A stretch of 64,000 bases of DNA, from the NCBI RefSeq assembly GCF_900101755.1, contig NZ_FNAE01000001.1:186001-250000 (forward strand), read 5' to 3'. The DNA is from Ectopseudomonas alcaliphila. Its GTDB lineage: Bacteria; Pseudomonadota; Gammaproteobacteria; Pseudomonadales; Pseudomonadaceae. A model generated the notes under the pieces. That model was not told the DNA's origin and did no database searches. It worked only from the letters and a program-made list of their open reading frames with translations. This document shows positions 18,101-25,038 of the stretch, piece by piece. The stretch's first letter is position 1. Every line of letters begins with the position of its first letter. The position numbers were made by a program, and so were the translations under genes.

Positions 18101-21100
18101 CAGATCTTCATGCACGAGATGGTTGATGGACGGGGCGCAATTTTCCCCCGCCTCCTGATACTGCGGCCGCGTCGCCTCGAGCACCGCCGGCCCACCGAAG
18201 GCGCTGTTGCCACCGACCAGGTAGTTGCCCAGGCCTAGCGCGACTGGATCGACGATTTCACCATCGCCATCGTAGAACTTGGTACCTGCCTTGATGTAAT
18301 AGGTTTCGACGGTGCCGCCATAGGCCTGCTCGACCCAGGCGACGTAACCTTGCGGGTGGCTGGGATCCTTGATGTCACTCCCGCCGGAATACTCGATCTT
18401 GACTGCTTTGACGCCATCATTGGTGTTGACCAGGAACAACACATGGGAAATGCCATGATCGATGTTCTTCGGGTCACAGCCGCAGTCCTTATCGGCCAGG
18501 GTTGGCACGTCGTCCTGCACGTTGATGACGAACAGACCGCCAGCCCCCTGCGGTATCTGCAGCGGGTCGCCATCACCATCGGTGATCGCCAGCAACTGGG
18601 TGAAGTCGATGCCAAAGGCGCCGCCCGACGACCAGAGCTCATTGTCATCGCCATTTTTCAGCGGATGATCGATTGGCCCCTGCAGGGTGAAGGTGAAGTG
18701 ACCGTTAGCCTCCACCACCAGGGTGAATACCGGATAACCGTCTGCAACCGTGGCTGTCGCAGTAAGCGTGGTGCTGACCAGATTGCCGTCGTCATCGAGC
18801 TCCTGGGTGACCTTGTAGTCGAGTGGCTCACCGCCAGAAGTCAGCCCCTGGGCGTTCAGCAACTCGGCTGCACTATCCTCCCCCACCAGGCTGAAATCGC
18901 CGGGGCCATCGGCGCCGAAGGCAACCAGTGACAGCAAACTGGCTGCTCCCGTCGCAGTACTGATCACCAACGTCTGGCCAGGACCATCCGGGTTGCCCTG
19001 GTGGGGATCGGTCAGTTTGTCCTCATGAACCGTACCACCCACCGGCGCAGGCGTCTTGACCGTCCAGGTAGCCTGGATATTGACGTCGTTGTAGTCGTTA
19101 TCGCTATCGCTGGCGCTGTTGATATCCTCCCAGTTCTGGTTTCCGGGGGCGTCGTTGTCTTGTACATGGGTCTTGCCTGCGGGATTGAGCGCCGGGTTGT
19201 CGAACAGCACATCAGCGCCGCCACTGCCGGTAAGCGGCTGACCATCAGCCACTGCCTGCCACTGCCCATCGATCAACTGGAACGTTAGCGCAGTGCCGTC
19301 AGGTACATCGTTCGAGGCACCATTGGGGATGATGAAGAAGCCCACTGACGCGGGATCAAGCCCCTGCAGCGTGATGGAATCACCGATCTGCATGGCGGTG
19401 GTATTACCCCAGACCAGCACGCCACTGACGGGTATGCCGTCAGGCCCTTTGATGTAGTAGCCGTAGCTGTTGAGGTAGCCGGCATCACCACCCTTGTAGG
19501 TAAGGGTCAGGCAGTGATTGGGGCCGCCATCCACCAGCTCGGGGACGTCGTCCTGCACGTTGATGACGAACAGGCCACCTGCATCGGCGGGCATTTGCAG
19601 CGGATCACCATCTCCATCGGTCGCGGTGATCAACTGGGTGAAATCGATGCCGAACGCGTCACCGTTGGACCACAGCTCATCGTCATCACCATCTTGTACC
19701 GGGTGGTCGATGGGCCCCTCCAGCTCGAAGTGGAAGCTGCCATCGGCATGGACCGTCAGGGTAAACACCGGGTAGCTACCCAGGCTTTCCGCAGATACGG
19801 CGGTCAGGGTCGAACTGACCAGCTTGCCGTCGACGAGGGTTGCCACCATTTCGTAAACCAGCCCCTCGCCGCCGGACGTCAGTCCCTGGGCATCCAGCAA
19901 CCCCTTGGCCACAGTGCTCTCGACCAGACCGAACGCACCGGGACCATCAGCACCGAAGGAGACCAGCGAAGACAGGTTGCCTGCACCGCCAGCGGTACTG
20001 ACCACCAGAGTCTGGCCGCCATTGTCGGGGTTACCGCCATGCGGGTGGGTCAGAAGGTCCTCATGGACCGTTCCACCCAGGGCCGGGCTCTGCGGATCGA
20101 CGGGTTTCAGGACCGGCACATCGTCCTCAACATCAATAACGAAGCTACCGGCACCAAAGCCACCGGCAATCGGGTCGCCGTCACCGTCAGTGGCGATCAA
20201 TACGCCGGAGAAATCCAGCACCAGGTTGCTTGTGCCCAGGGTTTCGCTGTCATCACCATCCTGCAGCGGATGGTCCAACGGGCCCTGCAGCAGGAACTCG
20301 TAGCTGCCATCGGCATCCACGGTCAGGGTGAAGATGGGCTTGACTCCAGCCATTGCGGTCAGCGTGCTGCCATCGGCGGACACGCTGTACACCAACGCCA
20401 CACCTCCCGACGTCAGCCCCAGGTTCTGCAGAGCCGTCAGCGCGCCCGGCTCAGTGCTCAGCGTAAAGCCTCCACGCCCGTCGGCCCCGAAGTTCACCAA
20501 CGCATCCAGGGTGCCGGCACCACCACTGACGCTCAGCACCTGATCGTCGCCCTCGGCATTGCCCGGCATCAGCGCATCTTCGTGTACCAGCCCACTGACC
20601 ACCGGCTGTTGCGGATTGAGCTGGGCCGGCAGCGGAACGTCATCCTGAATGTTGATGACGAACAGGCCTTTAGCGCCTTCAGGCAGTTGGAGCGGATCGC
20701 CGTCGCCATCAGTAGCGGTGAACAGGCGAGTGAAGTCGAGGCCGATACCGCCTTCGGACGACCACAGTTCGTTATCGTCACCATCGGCGCGAGGATGATC
20801 GATGGGGCCCTCCAGTTCGAAGCGGAAGCTGCCATCGGCGTTGATTACCAGGGTGAATACCGGATAGCCGCCAACCTCAGCGACCGCCGTCGCAGTTAAT
20901 GTGGTGCTAAGCAGGTTGCCGTCAGGATCCGTGGCCGTGCTAACGCTGTAGACCAGTGGCTCACCGCCAGAAGTCAGGCCCTGGGCACCCAGTACCTCTG
21001 CTACCGTTTCACTGCTTACCAGGCCGAATGCACCCGGGCCGTCAGCCCCGAAGGACACCAGCGCCATCAGACTACCAGCGCCACCCTCCGTACTGATCAC

Positions 21101-23212
21101 CAGGCGCTGACCAGCTTCAGGATTACCGGGATAAGGCGTGTCCAGTTGGTCTTCGTGCACCGTGCCGCCGACGGGCGCCTTGGTGGTCCATGCCACCTGG
21201 ATGTTCACGTCGTTGTAGTCGTTGTCACTGTTACCGTCGCTGACATCCTCCCAGTTCTGATTGCCCGGCGCGGCATTGTCGTCAACATGGGGCTTGCCAT
21301 TGGGATTCAGCGCTGGGTTGTCGAACAATACGTGCGCACCACCGGCGCCATTGATTTCTGTATCGCCGATGAAGGCCTTCAACTGCCCACCGACGACCTT
21401 GAAAGTTACCTCGGCGTTACTGACAGCGCCGTTCGAGCCCCCATTGGGAATGATGAAAAACCCAACCTGACTCGGATCGAGCCCGTGAAGGGTGATCGAG
21501 TCGCCCTCAGTCAGACCGGTGGTGTCGCCCCAGATGATCTGACCGCCAGTCGGCTCACCACCTGGGCCTTTGATGTAATAGCCGTAGCTGTTGAGGTATG
21601 ACGCATCACCGCCCTGATAGGTGATGGTAAGGCAGTGTTTGACCCCGTCTTCCACCAACACAGGTACGTCGTCTTCCACGTCGATCACGAAGCTGCCAGG
21701 GTTGAAGCCGCCTGACACCGCGTCGCCGTCATAGTCGGTAGCGATCAGCAGCTTGGAGAAGTCCAGCGCCAGGTCCTTGTCGCCCAACAGCTCACTGTCA
21801 TCTCCATCCTTGCGTGGATGATCGATCGGCCCCAACAGGGTGAAGACATACCCACCATCACTGCTCACCACCAGCGTGAACACCGGCACGCCACCCGCAG
21901 TCGCTGTCAACGTGCTGGTGCTGCCATCGCCCGAGACCTCTACTGAATAGACCAACGGCTCGGTACCCGACGTCAGGGCCAGGGCCTGCAGATCGGCCAG
22001 CGCCCCAGGCTCGGTACTCAGCTGGAAGCCGCCACGCCCATCAGCCCCGAAGTTGACCAGCACATCCAGTGCCCCCGGATCGCCAATCAGCTGATGGGTT
22101 TGCGCCGGCAGGTTGCCGGGCTCGGCATTGCCGACAACAGCCAGGGCATCTTCATGCACCAGGCCTCCGACGACCGGACGCTGACCTTCACTGCCGGCCA
22201 GTTCGGGACTGTCGTCGTCGATCAGGATGCTCAGGCTCCCGCTTGCCGGGGTGCCGTTACCGTCGGTGATGGTGTAGTTGAACAGATACAGGATGTCGTT
22301 CTCGTCGCTCTCACCCAGGGGCGGTGCGGCATGATCCAGGGGAGCGAAGAGGTCGAACTGATAAGCCCCGGTCAGCAGGTTGGTGACCTGCACCTCGAAC
22401 ACCAGCGTCTCGCCGGCAAAGGCGGTCAGGACGAGTCCGTCGGCGCTGACCTGATAGGTCAGCGGTACACCACCCGAAGAGATACCCAGGGCCGCCAGCC
22501 CAGCAGTCGACCAGGTGAAGGTGCCCGGCCCGTCCGGCCCGAAACTGTAGCCGAGCACGCCACTGACACTCGTGGCCTCGCCGTCCAGGTCGTTCACACC
22601 GCCAGCGATGCCGTTAGGCAGGCCGTCCTCGTCCACCGCATTGGAGGCCGTGCCACCCGTGGGAATACCATCCACCGCAGGCGCCGCATCGGCAGTAGCG
22701 ATGGGTTCAGCCTCCGGAAACTCAGGTCCACCGGGTAGGCCTTCAGTGGGGAAACCGATCACCGGATCCAGCGCCCCGCCGACCTCATCGAGCAGCACGA
22801 AGGAATGCCCGCCCCCCACGCCGCCCGCTCCGCCAGCGCCAGCACCTGGCCCTGCGGCAGTGGCCTCGCCCTCGAGGGTCGGGTCGACACCGGCTTCGAT
22901 GGCCGCCTGCAAGCGCTCGACATCGGTGAGGTCGGCATCGCTGGGAGCGGCAGGAGGCGTTTCAGCGACCGGGGTCTGCGATTCGCCGCGATAGGCGAGC
23001 ATCTGCGCGTCGAGCGTCATGCTGCTGTCGCGCCCAAGCGTCAGTTGCTGGCCGTTGGTCATGGCAATGGCCACCGCGCCCGCGGCGCCGGTTACCAGTT
23101 GCTCGCCCGCGTAGACCCGATCCCCTTCGCTGATCGGCCGGCGCGATCCGTCGCTCGCTACCGCGAACACTTCGCCGACAACCTGACTGACGACACCAAT
23201 AAGAGTAGCCAT
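15101..23212 (-). CDS. lapA: LapA-type giant RTX adhesin with two vWA domains
   Basis: A 2703-residue type I-secreted biofilm adhesin. ATG 23212 (MATLIGVVSQVVGEVFAVA) is the conserved start of the retention module; a 47-residue upstream extension is spurious. Order: retention module (1-121) with the LapG site TAAG at 118-121; one degenerate and six clear T1SS-143/DUF5801-type repeats (about 195-1870; VHED starts near 352, 685, 876, 1050, 1395, 1700); two DUF4114-like inserts (about 525-680, 1233-1387); a Cys-containing unique insert (1575-1693); vWA 1 with MIDAS DVSLS (Asp1891); a cadherin-like segment; vWA 2 with MIDAS DRSGS (Asp2270), flanked by RTX motifs; RTX nonapeptides (about 2561-2598); C-terminal secretion signal. 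It is divergent from its secretion operon lapEBC and follows lapG-lapD, so regulation by c-di-GMP is expected. Confidence 0.93.
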   Translation of the reverse strand: MATLIGVVSQVVGEVFAVASDGSRRPISEGDRVYAGEQLVTGAAGAVAIAMTNGQQLTLGRDSSMTLDAQMLAYRGESQTPVAETPPAAPSDADLTDVERLQAAIEAGVDPTLEGEATAAGPGAGAGGAGGVGGGHSFVLLDEVGGALDPVIGFPTEGLPGGPEFPEAEPIATADAAPAVDGIPTGGTASNAVDEDGLPNGIAGGVNDLDGEATSVSGVLGYSFGPDGPGTFTWSTAGLAALGISSGGVPLTYQVSADGLVLTAFAGETLVFEVQVTNLLTGAYQFDLFAPLDHAAPPLGESDENDILYLFNYTITDGNGTPASGSLSILIDDDSPELAGSEGQRPVVGGLVHEDALAVVGNAEPGNLPAQTHQLIGDPGALDVLVNFGADGRGGFQLSTEPGALADLQALALTSGTEPLVYSVEVSGDGSTSTLTATAGGVPVFTLVVSSDGGYVFTLLGPIDHPRKDGDDSELLGDKDLALDFSKLLIATDYDGDAVSGGFNPGSFVIDVEDDVPVLVEDGVKHCLTITYQGGDASYLNSYGYYIKGPGGEPTGGQIIWGDTTGLTEGDSITLHGLDPSQVGFFIIPNGGSNGAVSNAEVTFKVVGGQLKAFIGDTEINGAGGAHVLFDNPALNPNGKPHVDDNAAPGNQNWEDVSDGNSDNDYNDVNIQVAWTTKAPVGGTVHEDQLDTPYPGNPEAGQRLVISTEGGAGSLMALVSFGADGPGAFGLVSSETVAEVLGAQGLTSGGEPLVYSVSTATDPDGNLLSTTLTATAVAEVGGYPVFTLVINADGSFRFELEGPIDHPRADGDDNELWSSEGGIGLDFTRLFTATDGDGDPLQLPEGAKGLFVINIQDDVPLPAQLNPQQPVVSGLVHEDALMPGNAEGDDQVLSVSGGAGTLDALVNFGADGRGGFTLSTEPGALTALQNLGLTSGGVALVYSVSADGSTLTAMAGVKPIFTLTVDADGSYEFLLQGPLDHPLQDGDDSETLGTSNLVLDFSGVLIATDGDGDPIAGGFGAGSFVIDVEDDVPVLKPVDPQSPALGGTVHEDLLTHPHGGNPDNGGQTLVVSTAGGAGNLSSLVSFGADGPGAFGLVESTVAKGLLDAQGLTSGGEGLVYEMVATLVDGKLVSSTLTAVSAESLGSYPVFTLTVHADGSFHFELEGPIDHPVQDGDDDELWSNGDAFGIDFTQLITATDGDGDPLQMPADAGGLFVINVQDDVPELVDGGPNHCLTLTYKGGDAGYLNSYGYYIKGPDGIPVSGVLVWGNTTAMQIGDSITLQGLDPASVGFFIIPNGASNDVPDGTALTFQLIDGQWQAVADGQPLTGSGGADVLFDNPALNPAGKTHVQDNDAPGNQNWEDINSASDSDNDYNDVNIQATWTVKTPAPVGGTVHEDKLTDPHQGNPDGPGQTLVISTATGAASLLSLVAFGADGPGDFSLVGEDSAAELLNAQGLTSGGEPLDYKVTQELDDDGNLVSTTLTATATVADGYPVFTLVVEANGHFTFTLQGPIDHPLKNGDDNELWSSGGAFGIDFTQLLAITDGDGDPLQIPQGAGGLFVINVQDDVPTLADKDCGCDPKNIDHGISHVLFLVNTNDGVKAVKIEYSGGSDIKDPSHPQGYVAWVEQAYGGTVETYYIKAGTKFYDGDGEIVDPVALGLGNYLVGGNSAFGGPAVLEATRPQYQEAGENCAPSINHLVHEDLLSAPYLGNPEAGQTLVAEGGAGTLHALVNFGADGPGNFSLTGDVASMLTQQLSSGGVELSYRVEYEWDGDQLVNSTLIGEVAGVDGYPVFSFEVGADGSYRFELKGPLDHPLGDGDDGETLGTAGQPIDFSKMLQATDGDGDPLPAGFPAGTLVIDVQDDVPIAASDKPDCIVQAAPPLVNLTLVLDVSLSMAGAKLAALKQAVIALAQGYADLSAPVHVNLITFNSGAAEIGDFTFSSVGDPGYTALLTAVNGLSVSGFTNYEQALGVAKTQITNDINAPGADPAQQHKLYFISDGEPTVGAQGGTLTTWIANNWTNFIGNIDGDNNSATNSFTAHSVGINFTGSFMGQIASDGSVINSAPDSLSETLLDLADLGGSVSGDVLANDSLGADGLGRIESVSVDGQTFSLNEAGDGIEVSGAGTVTWAFNAATAELTLTTATGTLKIHLDGDNVGQFDFSAKGNLSFGPSGQLTQSFTYVVSDGDGDRASADLDICIRGDQSVLVVGSNADDTPNSSVPHHVPSQYDDGKGAIEGTFGNDVLIGDLGGAKPPVVQPAENYNIALILDRSGSMSSDPDGDGGYSSRLALLKDAVNAFIGKLGTHTGQINIALISFSSSSSLLLSGTLAQIQAALAAPNNVLMALTASGATNYEAAMQQTNAWFDGVQANGYNNLAYFLTDGDPTTYNGDNSNSGSTVNYRDVDRALDHASILMERAEVHAIGIGTGVNSNVLRFFDNTDVTGEGSLSFGGNTVNGAVGQPQIVTTPSELFAVLDPGSVTDGGYASLGDDHLVAGAGDDYLFGDALNTLWIDASKAPGYQVLIDHLTALNSGVAPTQTQIMDFIHLHAEQLGASVPGVGGNDTLEGGAGNDWLFGQGGDDILIGGAGNDVLFGGSGNDTFVWNAGDRGGNYHDIVKDFGNGEDTLDLSQLLVGVSDPASADVLSQYLSFDFVSDPGSTVINIASAGGGAPVDQTITLENTILSGGNTADIIQGMLDQNQLVA
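17615..22633 (-). repeat. In-gene tandem T1SS-143-type repeats of the adhesin
   Basis: Each unit of about 160-190 codons shows VHED, NFGADG or SFGADG, LTSGG, LVYS, PVFTL, GPIDHP, DGDD, ATDGDGDP and DDVP in the same order. The first unit lacks VHED and has FGPDGPG and APLDH instead. Two kinds alternate: those with GRGGF and DFSGVLIATDGDGDP, and those with GPGAF, ELWS and LQ(M/L/I)P. The inserts disturb the periodicity. Confidence 0.9.
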
Positions 23213-23658
23213 GATTCCATCCTCACTACAGCTGCCGACCACCGCCGACACGTACCTACCGAAAGGGCCAGAACACCTTTTCGAAGCCGAGGAGAAAACC
23301 AAGACAGCTGATTGAAATGGAACGGCGCAAAATCCCAAAAACGCTACTGACAAAAAAATGTCACTACAGCCTGCGTCGAACTACTCCATCAGATGAATCC
23401 CCGCCCTTTTGATGCCTGACAACTCAATTGGGCTGCGCACCCACGGAAAATGAGGACTTGCGCAGCTCACAGGTTGAAACAATGTGCTGCTTTTCGCAGA
23501 GTTCATAAGATTTTTTCTGAATATAGGTTGTGAAAAAAACATCTTAGGTTCTCCAAAAGTTGTTCTTAGCTCTGATGTTACAAGCCTGAAACGGTTTTAC
23601 AGGCAAAAACGCCATTTTTATGGCGACAGGATAAGAACTTCAGTAAGGAGAAACGCCA
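23213..23658. promoter_or_regulatory. Divergent lapA/lapE intergenic region
   Basis: A 446-bp, locally AT-rich gap between the adhesin and its secretion operon that must carry both promoters. Dyads seen: TGACA-N6-TGTCA at 23348-23363 (one mismatch when extended) and GCCTG-N11-CAGGC at 23584-23604, the latter close to the lapE start. AAGGAG at 23645 is the lapE ribosome site. I found no FleQ-type GTCAATNNATTGAC box and cannot place -35/-10 boxes with confidence. Confidence 0.5.
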
Positions 23659-25014
23659 ATGCGCACCTTAACCCCGCTATGGAGCGCCATGCTTTTGGCG
23701 ACTGTTTGCAGTCAGGCGCAAGCCATGAATCTCTCGGAAGCGATTCAGAGCACGCTGGATAATCACCCCGAAATCCACGCTGCCGCCAATAGCCGACTCT
23801 CATCGGATGAAGATGTGAAATTCGCCAAGGGCGGCTACCTGCCCACCGTTGACCTGCTGGTCGGTTACGGCCGGGAGCGTACGGACAGCCCCAGCACACG
23901 GGCGCTTGGCGATCACAACAAGGAAACCCTGAACTACCGCGATGCCGAGCTGCGCCTGCGGCAGATGCTGTTCGACGGCTTCAATACGCCCAACGAAGTG
24001 GCGCGCACCCAGGCAGTGGTCAACTCCCGCGCCTACCGCCTGCTCGGTACGTCCGAAAGCCTGGCCCTGCGCACCGTCGAGGTCTACCTCGATGTGCTGA
24101 TGCGCCGCGAGATGGTCACCCTGGCCCGCAACAACCTGCAGGCGCACCAGCGCATCAACGACCAGATCGGTCTGCGCAGCCGCCAGGGCGTCGGCAGTAC
24201 TGCGGATCTGGACCAGTCCGAAGCCCGTCTGGCGCTGGCGCAGAACAACCTCTACACCGAAGAGGTCAACCTGGCCGATGCCGAAGCCAGCTTCTTCAGC
24301 GCCGTGGGCCGCCTGCCGGATCAACTGGAAAGCCCGGCGTCGATCAAAGGCGGCATGCCGGCCGACCTGCTCGCCGCGCGGCAGACCGTGATGGACAACA
24401 ACCCCTTCCTGAAATCAGCGCAGGCTGACGTCAACGCTGCCGAGAAGCAGTACGAGGTTGCCAAGTCGCCCTTCTACCCGCGCTTCGATCTGGAGCTGGC
24501 CACCTCGGCCGATGACAACGTGCAGGGCGATGAAGGCCACTACAACACCTGGCGAGCCGCGGTGGTGATGAACTACAACCTGTTCAACGGCATGCGCGAC
24601 AAGGCTCGGCTGCAGTCGGCCGCACACCAGATCAACGAGTCGATGGACATCCGCAACAACGCGCTGCGCGTGCTCAACGAGAACCTCTCGCTGGCCTGGA
24701 ACGCCATGGAAAACGCCCGCCTGCAAACCCCCAAGGCGCGTGACTACGCGGACTACACCTCACGGGTTCGCGAAGCCTATCAGCAGCAGTTCAGCCTGGG
24801 CCAACGCACATTGCTCGACCTGCTCGACAGCGAAAACGAGCTGTTCACCGCCAATCGCCGTTACACCGAAGTGCGCTACGGCGAAGAGTTCTCGATGTAC
24901 CGCGTTGTCGCGGCAATGGGTGATCTGCTGCGCCAGCAACAGGTCGTAGTCCCGGCAGAAGCTGTAGCCCTCACTGAAGTGAAGAGCGAGGCACGTTTGC
25001 CGGATATGAAGTAG
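23659..25014 (+). CDS. lapE: LapE TolC-like outer-membrane channel
   Basis: A 451-residue TolC-family protein with signal peptide (cleavage after SQAQA), starting mature MNLSEAIQSTLDNHPEI. Two TolC-type repeats with coiled-coil helices (MVTLARNNLQAHQRINDQIGL; RVREAYQQQFSLGQRTLLDLLDSENEL). It forms the outer-membrane exit duct for the adhesin; in Lap systems LapA is held in this pore by its retention module. First gene of lapE-lapB-lapC, 24 bases before lapB. Confidence 0.93.
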   Translation: MRTLTPLWSAMLLATVCSQAQAMNLSEAIQSTLDNHPEIHAAANSRLSSDEDVKFAKGGYLPTVDLLVGYGRERTDSPSTRALGDHNKETLNYRDAELRLRQMLFDGFNTPNEVARTQAVVNSRAYRLLGTSESLALRTVEVYLDVLMRREMVTLARNNLQAHQRINDQIGLRSRQGVGSTADLDQSEARLALAQNNLYTEEVNLADAEASFFSAVGRLPDQLESPASIKGGMPADLLAARQTVMDNNPFLKSAQADVNAAEKQYEVAKSPFYPRFDLELATSADDNVQGDEGHYNTWRAAVVMNYNLFNGMRDKARLQSAAHQINESMDIRNNALRVLNENLSLAWNAMENARLQTPKARDYADYTSRVREAYQQQFSLGQRTLLDLLDSENELFTANRRYTEVRYGEEFSMYRVVAAMGDLLRQQQVVVPAEAVALTEVKSEARLPDMK

Positions 25015-25038
25015 TACCGGCTTGAGGAGTAGTAGAAA

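Noticed and set aside
15950..20899. Long open frames on the plus strand inside the adhesin gene (e.g. 15950-17386 and 19514-20899)
   Set aside because: They are antisense to a well-supported repeat protein, follow its periodicity, lack ribosome sites and have no recognisable domains.
17615..22633. Regular DNA repeats considered as a CRISPR or satellite array
   Set aside because: Period is over 450 bp and in frame; it encodes tandem adhesin domains.
23213..23353. 47-residue N-terminal extension of the adhesin
   Set aside because: The retention module in this family begins at MATLIG; the extension has an unrelated composition with cysteines and no ribosome site.
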